In this document: positions 42,227 through 55,400 of the stretch, in pieces
Position numbering within the stretch: the first letter of the stretch is position 1
Layout: each line of letters starts with the position of its first letter
From: Dendrolimus kikuchii
Taxonomy: Eukaryota > Arthropoda > Insecta > Lepidoptera > Lasiocampidae
NCBI GenBank assembly: GCA_019925095.2
Contig: CM034394.1
Span: 25,842,272-25,906,271 of the forward strand
DNA: 64,000 bases
Reading direction: 5' to 3'
The notes under the pieces: generated by a model
The model's database searches: none
Told to the model about the DNA's origin: nothing
What the model saw: only the letters and a program-made list of their open reading frames with translations
Program-made: the position numbers and the translations under genes

Positions 42227-42353
42227 CTTTGTTCCAGTGACAAAGTCTATATGATTCGAGATACCGAGTATTTGGGGGTTTGGTGGAAGAGAACGGCATT
42301 TTTGTTCGACTTACTGAGGTTTCTCTGTAATTCTGTAAGTCTGAATTCAGGTG

Positions 42354-42359
42354 TTTATT
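42354..42359 (-). promoter_or_regulatory. Candidate polyadenylation signal of the HORMAD gene
   Basis: AATAAA on the minus strand (TTTATT on plus), 132 bases past the stop. It lies between the stop and a SINE that begins at 42226. Confidence 0.35.
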
Positions 42360-42491
42360 GGAGGTACATTTTACTGAGTGATTCTTAGTCATTTCCAGTT
42401 CTCTTATTTCATAGCAATATTATTTTAAGCAATTAATAAAGTGATAATATTTAACACAACTATAACAATAAGTGTTGCCAAAATCGTTAGA

Positions 42492-42891
42492 CTATTTGTT
42501 TCTCATTTTCTTAGATGGAGATGCCCCCCCTCCAACTGTATCGACAATCTTTTTTTTTCTAAACCCTACATTCTCCTTACTTCTATTAACGGGCGATACA
42601 AAATCTTTCAAACTATCATCATCGGCCATTATCGCAGCTTTATACTCATTGAGGGTAGCATACTCGTTTGTTTTTGGTTGTACCGGTTTTAATACTTGGC
42701 TAGTTTTGAGCGTGTTTTGCAAGTTTTCAGTTTCCGAAGGCCCCAATATTTTACCAACTGGGTCAGCATTGGGCTCTTGGGATAACGATTCAGCAATCAA
42801 TTGATCTATTATATTGATTTCTTGATTTAAAAAGTATTTAGACATCAATGTTTTCAAGTTTCGCTGGTCTATCTCTTGCGAGATGGTCATG
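42492..42891 (-). CDS. HORMAD last exon, basic C-terminal tail
   Basis: Acceptor TGTTTATAG; the split codon gives His. Reads MTISQEIDQRNLKTLMSKYF, later IMADDDSLKDFVSPVNRSKE, ending KKKIVDTVGGGASPSKKMRN plus Lys, then TAG at 42494-42492. Other HORMADs carry a C-terminal closure motif that binds the HORMA domain; this tail is the place to look for one. The lysine-rich end could be a nuclear signal. Confidence 0.9.
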
Positions 42892-45800
42892 CTATAAACA
42901 TAAAAATCTTATAGTAATATATAAATCTGAAGAGTTTGTTTGTTTGATTGAACGCGCTAATCTCAGGAACTACTGGTCTATCATCACGCTAAGACCAATA
43001 AGAGCGGAGCAACAATGAAGAATGTTTCAAAATCGGGGGGTTTTTTTCAACTATTCCACGCGGACGATGTCGCCGGCAGAAGCTAGTAATAGATATAATA
43101 CAAGTCTCCCGCCTCGGTGCTTGCCTTAGCCAACCGGCTTGGAGTGGAGATCGCTAGAGCTAAGACTCAAACGCCAGGGGTGGAAGTGATAAATGGCATA
43201 ACGCCGGAAGTAGCTTCGGTGAACCTGCAGCTCACCTCTCGACACCCCTTAGCCACTCACACCCATGTTGCCCCTGCCTTCTATGGCATTTTTAAGGGCC
43301 CATGCAGGGAGTGGCGAGTCACCGTCCGCTCATTATTTCCATGTTCTTTGAACAGTGCGACAGGCAGACGCTATAGTCCCCATATTCCCAGACCCCTTCT
43401 ACCACTAGCAGTTCACCCCAATAGCCTGGTACTTTTGTGTCCTCATTTCCCACAATAGTCCTCCTACACTGACCGGGGCTTATCCTTGGGTGCATTTCTA
43501 TATGTTGTAGACAGGAATAATCGCCGGTCAGTGTCACGCCACATTTACATTAAATTTGTCACGGGGCCTCTACGTATTGGCCGTCCCATGGCCCCACGCA
43601 AGCCTTCTAAATGTCCGGGCCATTTTTATGGCCCGTGATCTCAAAAGACATACAAATAATATTCAATAATATTAAGATGTCCATCCAAAGGTTGGCTGGA
43701 AGAAATTACTTGAAGCAATAAGGCCACGTATTGTACTACGTTATAGTTTTTAAGGCAATAAAGTATGTTATTTTTATTATTTTGGTGTTACAAATGTTCA
43801 TAGGCGATGGCAACCCTTTTCCATCAGGCGGGCCGTCTGCTTGTCTGCTGAACTCATGCAATATAAAAAAGTTGCAACTCTTGGGAACAAATATGAAGTA
43901 AAGAAACAAACTTACTGGTCCCTCGGTGCTTTTTGGATAACCCTATGTTTATGTAATTCAGCCAACATTTCTAAGGCCATGTGTTTTGGAATGTTAAACT
44001 TGACCATTATATCTTCAATATTGATGGACTCGACGTACAAGCACCATTCCATAATGCGCCGTAATATGCAAACTTTCTAAACAAGGGACAAATAACCTAA
44101 AGCTGTTAGACTGGCAAGCAAGTACGCGCACGTATGGCTCGACGAACTTCGCTTGCTCGTCTATCAGGCGCTTAATAATAACAGACCATAAATGTCCCAC
44201 TGCTGGGCTTAGGTCTCCCACTATTGGAGAATGGACAATATACCCCCGCCTTGCTTGTCCAAGACGACTTGGCAGGTTTGACACAACGGTTATCTCGATG
44301 TGCAGGTTGCATCACGATGTTTTCCTTCACCGTTGTTAGCACTTTGCACATTAGGTTAGAAAACCACCTATGCATGCGTTCCGGCCAGGATTTGAACCCG
44401 CACCTTTTGAGTTTGGGACGCGTTCGCTAGCCATTACGCTATCATGACTTTATGATATCACTCGAAAAAGGAATTATGATTTCTAGGTAGGACATTTGCC
44501 CGTCTGGATTACTACCACCCCTACTCTAGACTTCTAGAGCATGCCGCCATAACAACCTTGATTTGTGTTCCGGCATTAGTAGCCAGGCTCTAATCTCATC
44601 TATGAGTCCAACAGTAATTGGTAGCAGCTTTTAGTGTTGCAAATGTTCATAGTTAAGCACTTTCCATCACAGTTGGGCCGTCAGCCTGTCTGCTGTACTC
44701 TAGCAATAGAAAAGCGTGAATTAAGACTGACTTCAAACGAGAAAACATCGGTGAGCTAATGGCGGAAAAGGTGACATGAGTTTATAAGCTACTGGGTAAA
44801 AATAGTCAAAATGTTATAGTCAATGGTCGATATACAGTCTCTTCCCGGAATGGTTCATCCTAGGTTTGATCAAGGCTTTTCGACAAAACCCGAAATAAAT
44901 TCTAATTTCGCCCTTTGACTAAAGTATTTTTAGTCAAACGTCGAACGTAAATTAATTTGTTTCGGGCTTTGCCCTGTCGATCCTAAGGCAGACTCGGTCA
45001 AACGTCGGTTCGTACTGTACTTGTTACATGTTTAATGACTGTATAAATTAGTCTCTCCTAGGTTAGATAAAAATTCGTTAATCATAGGCAGAAAAACAAC
45101 GTCATTTATCTGGACTTTGACTAAGACTTTATGTCAGACCTGAGGTTTGACCAGTCAAACCTAGGAGCGCCAGAGCTTCGATGTTTGAATATAACAAAAA
45201 CACTTAACAAAAGAAATGGTAGTAAAATGTGATTTTGTACACATATAAATAGATATATGTAAGCCAAATTGCAACTATGGTAAAGAAGTCTTAGAACATA
45301 AAAATAGATATATATATATATAGGAAAATGTATAAAAAATACACATAGATACAATTATAATAGAAACACAGTAAAACATATTTGTAAAATAGATAAGTTA
45401 CAAGTAAGAAATAGTAAATAAAAATAACAGCATGCTGCAACCCGCAAGAGTTAACTTGAGACTTCGCTCGGATGACGTAAGCGCGAGGTACTGACGCGTC
45501 GATGGCGAGAGCGGTAAGGAGGCGGGGATCGGGAGGGGAGCGCGCATTCCGCTCAAGTCTCAAGTTAATTCTTACGGATAATAGTAGATAATAATATTAT
45601 AACAAAAAGATATCTTCCCCGACTAAAAAAAGGGAGGCGATTTAAGAAAAATCTTCATGTTAAAATATCCGTCCAAAGACACTATTGGCGCCGCCACTAA
45701 TATAATAGCCATAGTGCAAACCACTCAGCCAGGTTCGTATTCAGCTTGTGTCTCTTTTATTGACAATAAAAAAATCATAATCAAAACTATGGTTTTACGG

Positions 45801-48800
45801 TTTTAAGCGCGGCATTTATTTGAATTTTAATTCGAAGTTGCGTCCACTTTTCAGGTTAAACAATAACTTTAATATTACTCATTGCCACTTGACATCATTG
45901 TCTTCCGTGATCGTGGCTACTGAATAAATATTTTCTACAACATCTTGAAATCTGTCAGGATGACAGATTTCTAATGACTAACCTCCTTAGTCGTTATAAT
46001 ATATTTAGAAATATATATTTAAATTTTTAAATTTGGAACGCGTCCCAAAACAATAGAGTTCATTATTGTATCGGCCTGCGAGCAGAACACATCTCATGTA
46101 AAAGTGTCTTGATAGAGAATATAAATGTATATCCTAAACCAGTCTCTCATTCGAAGATATAGATCCCGGTCAGCTCCAAACCGCTGGCCGCCACACATCC
46201 CGTCGATCTATCATCCCTATAAGACACAGTCAGTTTTTTCAGAAACTACTGTGGATTTTATTGATGATATTTGACTGTGATGTGTGACGCATTTTGCTTA
46301 CCTTTCTAATTTGATCGTTGCTCTTGTACAGCGCGACATCGGTTGGCGTACGACTCTTGTCTTCGTCCGAACAACGTACGCAACAATGGTGCAATATACG
46401 AGCAACATTCACCTGGAGCACGCCGTAACATGCCGCGTGTTGTTTTGTATTGCAATAACTACATAAATAAAATTTAACTGTGAAACCTGTCAATTCACCT
46501 TCGAAAATGTGGCGATTATACTATAAGTTACCCTAAAATGCAGTCCGAAACTAAATAAATATTACTATTTTCAGTTCCGAATAATTCAATTTTGCAATTA
46601 TAATTTTATATAGATAACGTAGCCTTCTGGGAACCATACCAATTGACTTTGATGATTTAGTATTCTGCTTAAATATAGTCTTAATAGATTATAGGTAGAA
46701 TACAATATAAGTTTCCTGCATTATCTTATTTATAGTTAGACTTAGTTTACGTTATTTCAAGCGACGTTGCCATTTTTAAGAATTGGCTTTATTGCGACTG
46801 CATGTTACCGAAACCATCGACAAGCACAACTCTAAATATTACGCGCACTCTTAGCAAAGTGCTATTTGACAATCTTTGCGAGTTAAGGAGAGCGACATAT
46901 TCTAAATGATTCAGATCTGATCTGATTACTACTTCTCTATTCCATAATCGAATAAGCAGGTGCACCGGCAAGTGGCACTAATATATGGTGGACATTCCAC
47001 CTATACGAGCGAATCGTTTTGCGTCCACCTTCATCTTGCGCACCGCAAAAGAGTGAAACTCTTTGCCGGAGTCTGTCTTTCCCGATATTTACAACCTGGG
47101 TGTCTTCAAGTCCCGTGTGAGTAGGTACCTAGGTAAGCATGCTTTATCTTAGACCATATTTCCACTCTACATCAAGGGAGATCAGGGACAAACGCGAACA
47201 TATATTACTATATAAAACCATATTTAACAATATAAGAGAAAATCAATGAACTCACTGACAAGTAAGTAGGCCTCTTTCTTTTACATCCTCGTCATAGTCC
47301 TCCAAATTACATGGACAATAGATAGATACTTCGCTGGAGTCCAAATTACGATAATTGCGTTCTGATGCTGCAAAAAAACGCGTTACTTTACTGATAATGG
47401 TAATGTTCTTGCAATTCATGAAGGTGAGCGGACTTTCTTGTGATAAACATGTATGTATCTGTGTGAGCGTGAGACCACAAGCGGGCACTGATCGCTCCGT
47501 CAAACAAGTACCCTATCGCAAGGTGCATGTACGATCAACCACGAGTGAAGTCCGCTCGCCCTCATCAAATGCAATAACCATATTTGGTTATTTCGGTAGT
47601 TGACACAATATTTCACCTTAAATAAATTAATAATCCGCACACAAACACACTTATTGTATGTCTCCAAGTTAAGCAAATTACGTTTGTGTTACCGGTCCCA
47701 AATACCCAGACCATAGTAATTAACGGAGAAAATTCGTTTCCGAAATTTTCCATACCAGGAATCAAACCCGGAGCCTCTGTGTTGCAGTGCGATACGCCGG
47801 CAAAGGCTTAGCGCGTTCAACTACAAAGACCGGCAATTCTGGATTCTGAACCAATGTTTATATAAAAGGGCGGACGTTAAAATAAAAACACCATGCTATC
47901 ATCATACTGTTATAATATCATGGTAAAAAAATCGTTTTAAATTACTTAAACTTTAAAACATAATCAGGAACCTAGGGAGCGCAAATTGATTGCCTTTGAT
48001 AAAATTCAACAAAGAACATTGTCATGGTTTTTCAAGATCTGATTAACGACGCCTCACGCGACTAACTACATACATTTAAACAAATCAACTTTCAATTAAA
48101 TGTACTACACCAATGAGTAGTGCCATATAGACTACATCTTCCTGTCTTTTATTAATATAAACCCAGTTAGTTTCTGAAAAAAATGACTGTGACATATAAA
48201 ACAGACAGACGGGCGGACATGACAAATACATAAGGTTTTAGTTTTTGCTACAAAGGCTAAGGAAGTTTAAAAATGAAACAGAAATTAAATGCTACAGTTT
48301 ATTGCTTATAAGGGGGGCGCAAGCTTTTCGCACTCCGGCGCCTAATATGCTTAAGCATATTAGGTCCGTCTTAAGACGGCCCTGGTTATTTGACACGTAA
48401 GTGACAACGTCATAATCATAACTTACTACACTCGTACAAAATCTATGCGTCTTTAACATTTTGCTACTTGAAAAAAATATTGCAGGTTGATTGATTTGAC
48501 TATCAACTACCTTACTATAAACATATTTACATTCACACTTTAAAAGTAAATCAGTACATGACTGTTCCATTTGTTCTCTGTCATGCAACTCGTGGACAGT
48601 GTGGCAAGTTTTAGCAGGAGTTAATTTATTTTTCCAAAAATAAGCTGAACTAAGTTGTAAGAGTTCATTTGTTTACAATCAAATATAAACAAGGAGGTAC
48701 TTACTCGCAAGTTCATTTTCAATTTGTGTGATTCTGGGTGCATTTGCAGACGCCTGTAACAATAGTCGCGATCAAAGCTTCAAATAACGATACTACTTTA

Positions 48801-51800
48801 AAAATTATACACTTTATTATATTAAATACTTTACTATATTCGTTGTGTGGGGAATAGATATCTAGACATATCGTCTTGGCCAGATTCCAGTAGAATAATA
48901 GACCCAAAAAATGCTGACTTGACATCATAAAGAGTAAGGAAACTAACCCCGGATTCTGGATCAGGCGATCCGAACACAACCTAGATTTTGCGCTAGAATC
49001 ATGATGATGAATACGATGGCTTAAATTACTTAAATATCTCTTACAGACAATCTTTAAATGAAGATTTTACTAAAACGAACGTGTTAGCATGCAATTTACA
49101 AAAATATGCAATTATTTCTCTTTCCACAAAAATGTGTAAAATTTTGGTTTTTTAGGGAAAACATAAACATAGAGCAAAACCTTATCAAATTACAAAATTT
49201 TATCCAAATCGTTAGAGACGTTTCTGAAATATGTGAAATAAATTTATACGTGAATGGGCTATGTAAGCATCTTTTTTTTCAAATAAGTTACAAGATTATA
49301 CAAACAGTTACATTGCCAAACTGCAATGCAGTTAGTCGGCAGCGTTCGCGTAGATCACATTAAATTATACCTTAGAACTTCTGTTTTAAGTACGTACATA
49401 ATGGATTTACATTGGTAACTCCTTTGGTGTTTCAAATGTCCATATAAGACGGAACCACTTTCCATCAGGTGGTACACCTTATCATCTATATGGCATCTAT
49501 AAAAAAAGGTTGAGTATAGCTGACGTAAACAGGGCCGTATTTAACGGAGGCTTCAGGATTTCGTGGCACCCGGGCGCAGTGACCTTTCAGGACACAAACG
49601 GATCACCTTACTATACCTACCATAAAGCAATCTGCAAGTTTTGCAAATTACTTAAACTTAATTGTTTTAACTCGAGTACTGAAAATATAATGTATCGCCT
49701 ATTGAAATTTGTTGACTATACATATCTTTTTACTAATTTTATTGTTATTGGAAGGCAGAAGACAGTCTGATTTTCGCATCCTGGCCCTCAATATAGTTAA
49801 GACAGCTCTGGATCTAAACCAGAGGTTCCCAACCTTTTATGGATTACCGCCCTTTTAGATAATAATAAATTATACAAATTTTATATGACTGTCTATTATC
49901 TATTAATAATCATGCACAAGTATGGATCACTGGCAAAGCACACACACAAAACAATAAGACATTAAAAGAGCTATCTCTGTCTTTTAAAGATTTGATTTTT
50001 TACTTTTAATTTATTTTTTCATTTTACGCCGTTATAATAAGATAAACTACCGCTAGATAAAATGTTTTGTCATGAAAATAGAACAATTTTAATTATATTA
50101 AATTTTCAATTAGGTAGGTACGCCGCGACCGTCCCCTTGACTATCATAAGCCCCTCACCCCATTTGTCTTTGGACCCGCTACCGCCCCTACGAAAGGCTC
50201 CAGCGCACACTATGGGGCGATACCACCCTCCTTGAGAAACTATGATCTAAGCGGATATCTTTCTTTGGGTCACTCTTTCCTTTTGATAAAGGCTGGAATC
50301 GAAAATAGGCGTACGTCAGCCCTTGTCGCAGTACAATGCTGAGTCCTAGTATAGCCGTGAATGACATGATTTTTTTTTTATATTCAAGCTTCACACGTGC
50401 AGTATCTTATAACTTAAATATAAATATTAAATTTATTGTTTCTGTAGATACTACATACATTTGCAACAATAAATCTTTTGTTTTCTTTCTTTCAAAACTC
50501 ACGTGAACATTGCAGCTGCTGTCGTCGTCTTCCTTGTAGTAGCTGCGCACTCTTAAGTTGTGATACGGAGTTTTAATTTTTGTCACTTCATTTTTTGAAT
50601 ATTCCTTATCAGTCAGCTCCAAATGATCTTGCTCTTCGTCGATTGAAAAGAATCCTGAAGGTTGGTATCCTACCGGGGCATCTTTAGAAAACAAATTCGG
50701 TATAATACAAAAAATTTTAAATGTGTATTATAGGTGTATAAATAAAATAAATGTATAATATAGGTACTAGAGTGCTAAATTATTTAACAATTTTGAATTC
50801 TTGGTCAGGAGTTATGTATGTCAAGTCAAATAGTACTGTGGCGAGTGATGGTGGTACCATCTAGTTGGTTTAAGAACTTTTAGAAAAAGCTAGGAGATTC
50901 TGGAAGGAAAAGACAAGGACAGTTACATTTTAGAAAGGGATAGATGATGAACGAAAGTTCTAGAATAGAAGGTTCGGGAAGGAAAAGACAGAGATAGATA
51001 GATGTTTAGAAAGGGATGAATAAAATAAAAGAATAATGATATGGGTACCAGAAGTTTCTTCTTGGTATATAAGTAGCGTAAGGCGCGCCTACCGGGCAGT
51101 TTAGAGTTGAGTTCAGTTCAAGACAGCGAAGCGACAAGTGCGATACGAAAGAGTTGGTAGAGAAGTTTAATATAAGAGAGTGACGAACACTGGAGCAGCA
51201 AGAGGTGGTCTACGCCATGTCGGCGACGATATTGTGAGTGAGACATTTTATCGTGCGTCGTTAGTTGTGCTTGGAGGGTCAACCCTGCGAGACGAATCAC
51301 GTACGGGTGTGTAAGTCAATAAAAGCGTTTAGTTAAAAACTGGTGTTTCCTTCCAATCCTAAGTGCGTACCCCCGCTCGCACGTAACAGTATGTATAAAA
51401 TAATATGTCAAATGAAAACCTATAAAATTCAATTATATAAAAATCTTTATATGTATACGAGGAAAATTAGAAAAATTAAGTTTTCATTACTAGAAAATGC
51501 TCAGGTAAAAAATTTGTATCTACAACTTGCTATAATATGATAAATCTTTAGAGAAGTAGTTTGCAAAATAAATTTAAAACGACAAGGGGATTAATTCGGC
51601 CAGCAGATTCAGAAAATTCAACTATTAGAATTTTAGTCTATTTGCCTGTTAAAGCTTCACGTGAGAACTATAGAACGGATTAAATGAAACTTGATACAGA
51701 ACTACTTTTTATTCCGACAAATGGCGTTCTTTCTGTGGGATAGACGAATATAGCCAATACGATGGAACTGGGGTCGCCCTTTTTTTTGGTGCCGTCGTTG

Positions 51801-52417
51801 TAGTTCTCTAAACAAAGATATAATAAATATAAAAAAAAAATATGTATCAGAGTATAAGAAATTTTGATAAGACGTGTGGTAAATAGAACGTTACTCATTT
51901 CCCATAGAAAAAAGTGAAAGAGCGAAGTGAATAAAAAATTACAAAGAGTACAAAAACTTTCGCCTCAAACTGTGATAAAGAAAGGAGTGAAGATGAAAAA
52001 AAACTATCAGTCGTAGGACTAAACGTCAGAAGTGAAGTTTGGGCATACCATTAGTAGCTCACAGCGCCCAAAATGCTCAGTTCACCTTCCAAAAGGCGAC
52101 CGCGGTCGTTGTGGTGGTGGCGAAAACGTCACTAATGTCGTCATCATTTTTGATCACACAATGCTCACAACGACACCCATGTCAAGAGGTGGGTCGAATA
52201 GCCGTTCCACTTGGGTTTACGCTTGCAATGCCGGCAAGCAAGTGGAACGGGATAAATCGCGGTCGTGACGGACGTACATGGTCATTGTAAGTCCCTAATG
52301 GAACGTAGCCTTTGTATCTGAGCGGTATCTGAGCGTAACGGTCACGCGAGTTCAGTGCTTATTAGAAGTTGTCACTTCAAAAACTTTTAATGTTTCGGGA
52401 TACCTGAAGCGCAAATC

Positions 52418-52479
<62 letters not shown>

Positions 52480-55400
52480 CGCAGGACAGAAAGAGAGAGA
52501 GAAGTAGAATTAAGAACACAAATTGAACTTACTGCTATTGTAATACAGCCTCAAACTAATATCGCAGTCACTCGGAGCAGGCGATTCTACGCGTTTCATA
52601 AGAACTATTAAAGTGCGAAGGAGGTACACTGTATGTTTTCTTATATTCTCCAATGTGAAATTAGAATTATTTAGATTGATATCCCGATTCGAATCCTTTG
52701 AACCGACAGTCATTTTCAAACCATTTTCATTGTAAGCGTATTCGAAGCTCCAATACTCAATTAGGTTGTCTTGTAATTTGTTGTCGCCGTTGTACAAACA
52801 TAGGACTAGTCGTCGAAGCTGGTTAAAAAAACTTAATTATTTAGGACAAAAACTGCAATCTAATGCCGGCTATACACACTCGCAGAGACAGACCGAGAGG
52901 TAGTCTGGCCAGCGAGTCGTGATACAATTTGTTTATTCAGATTCTTCCTAATGGCAACACTTGATATCTGTCAAACGAATAGTCGCAAACATCTCTTCGT
53001 ATGTAGTTTCTGTGGAAAATTTTCGATAACCAATGGCGAAACCGAAACAAGGTTAATATAAAAGCATTAATATAAAAGCACAAAAATATCAAATCGGGAT
53101 TTTCATGTTATATTGAATGTTGCCAGTTGAAGATATTTTGAACTTGCCGCCATTTAGTTGTGCTACGACCCGCTGGCTAGACCAGTGTATGAATGTGATC
53201 TAGTTCCGTCTCGTTCTGTCTTTGCTCGCCTAGACACTATCGCTGTTTCTCGTCGCGTGTTGGTCTACTGCACCCGAGTCAAAGGGCAGGGCCGTATTTA
53301 CTCGAGGCGCTAGAGGGCATGTCACCCGGGGGCAAATGCCTAGGGGGCATGTTAGTTCAAAGCGGATTACCGTGTTTACATATCGGTTATATCAATACGC
53401 AGATTTCACACCAATATTATGCTTTACATTCAGAATGTAGTCTTTGTATGAACAGTATTCTTCCGTGCAGGAACGGAGAAAGAATACAATTGCCTGTGGC
53501 CGGGCGGCCTGTCGTAAGAGGCGACTAAACAACCCACAGCCAGGTGGTAGGGCATTTGCCCGACTGGATGGCTACCACCCCTGGTCTAAAGTATGTCGCC
53601 ATAACAACCTTGAGTTGTGTTCCGGCATTAGTGACCAGGTTCCAGACTCATTTAAGAGAGCAGCAGCGCATTTGTAGCACCTTTGGTGTTGCAAATGTCC
53701 ATAGGCGATGGTAACCGTTTTACATCCAGTGGGCCGTCTGCCTGTCTGCTGAACTACTGCAATAAAAAAAAAACATTACGTAAAAGAAAGAAAGAAATGT
53801 AAGAAAGGTAAGAAAAAGTGCTAAGTGAAGCATAAATCCCGGCCATGATTCGAAACTTTTTAATTTTTATTTATGGTTATCATTTTACCTAACTGTTAAA
53901 ATTAAATAATTAAAATGAACAAGTTGGCAGTAGGCTAGATAAAAACTTTAATAATACTCATTGAGACTTGACATGTTTGTCTTCCGTGTTCATGGCTAGT
54001 GAAGTAGCCGAAACGTCGGAATAATAAAAATCAAATAAAATACCAGGCTGAAAAATATATAAAACGTAGTTTTATTAGTGCTAGATCATTCATATTTCAC
54101 TACAATGAACTGACTAGCGCTTATTATTGTTATTAATAAAGCACTTGAAACATGAAGCATTCTTAAAGAGCTATACTTAAATAAGCTTTTTTTTTTAAGT
54201 TTTTAAATACAAACTTTTGAGATCCTGGATATCATGTAGCAGCAGAGTGCTAGCCAAGACATGTAAAACAAGCCCAAACACGACGGGTCTATCTTGTTTA
54301 TTACAGGAGTTCCTATAGCCACCTTCCGACTCCATCATCAGATCAGCTCCATGGTAACTTATTATGGCATTGTCACGCGATTTTTTTTTATAGCAGGAGA
54401 TCAGCAGACAGGCAGACGGCCCACTTCATGGAAAGCGGTTACCATCGCCTATGGACATTTGCAACCCCAAAGTTGCTACAAATGCGCTGCTGCTCTCGTA
54501 AGGGAAACTGGAACCTGGTCTAGTGCTGGAACACAACTCAAGGTTGTTATGGCGACATACTTTAGACCAGGGGTGATAGCCAACCAGTCGGGCAAATGCC
54601 CTACCACCTGGCTGTGGGTTGTTAAGTCGCCTCTAACGACAGGCCGCCCCAACGCAGGAAATTGTATTCTTTCTCCGTTCCTGCACGGATATAAATACGG
54701 ATATACATATACATGCAAAATTTCAGCTCAATCGGAAACCAGGAAGTTGGTCAAAAACTTGCAAGATTCTACCCGAACTTACATACATAGGTACATCCAT
54801 TGCAAGTTAAATAAAAGCTTGTAAAATAATAAATCAGGTTCTCCTGATTACCGCCAATGTCGCGTGTGGTTGGGCGCGGGAGAACCACCCACCCATACAC
54901 AAAATAAAATGACAATACATAAATCTAGCAATATACTTACATATTTCTCATCGAAGGCGCTAAAAGCTTGAACCAAAGTCGTACTCAGGAACTGGGCGTG
55001 TTTATTTGTACAATTCTTCTTCAATATCCTCACTCCCTGGCCCCCTAATGTCTCTTCAACAAAATTATCAAGCGGGAACAGCTCCCTGGTGTACGCAATT
55101 GTGCTGATCGCAAGTGTAGTGAGTTGTTTAATGAATGTACTCGAGCTTATGTAACTCTTGGTCACATTCTTCGGAAATATCCGAGTCCACTCGACCACAG
55201 CCTATAAAGTGACAAAACATAGGTTCTGAATACCACAGGTGAAGTAACACCTTAGCAAGTGAATAACGGAAAGTTTACAAAAATTACTGTGCCAGGAATT
55301 GAATGCGTGACCTCTGGATTCCAGTGAGCTAGGTTTTATTAATTTTATTACATGAGTTCAACAGACAGGCAGACGGCAGATGGAAAGCGGTTACCATCGC

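Noticed and set aside
42472..42804. Plus-strand frames opposite the last HORMAD exon
   Set aside because: Shadow of the real minus-strand coding sequence.
48719..48979. 87-codon minus-strand frame MCSDRLIQNPGLVSLLFMMS
   Set aside because: It overlaps the 49-base linker exon in another frame and has no splice logic; chance or repeat-derived.
49106..49363. 85-codon plus-strand frame in a HORMAD intron
   Set aside because: AT-rich, low-complexity translation without splice sites or a recognisable domain.
51700..51815. Possible extra HORMAD exon (minus strand, NYNDGTKKKGDPSSIVLAIF after an acceptor-like TTTGTTTAG)
   Set aside because: The exons at 52533 and 50681 already join in phase and match the family across this point; no good donor follows the segment.
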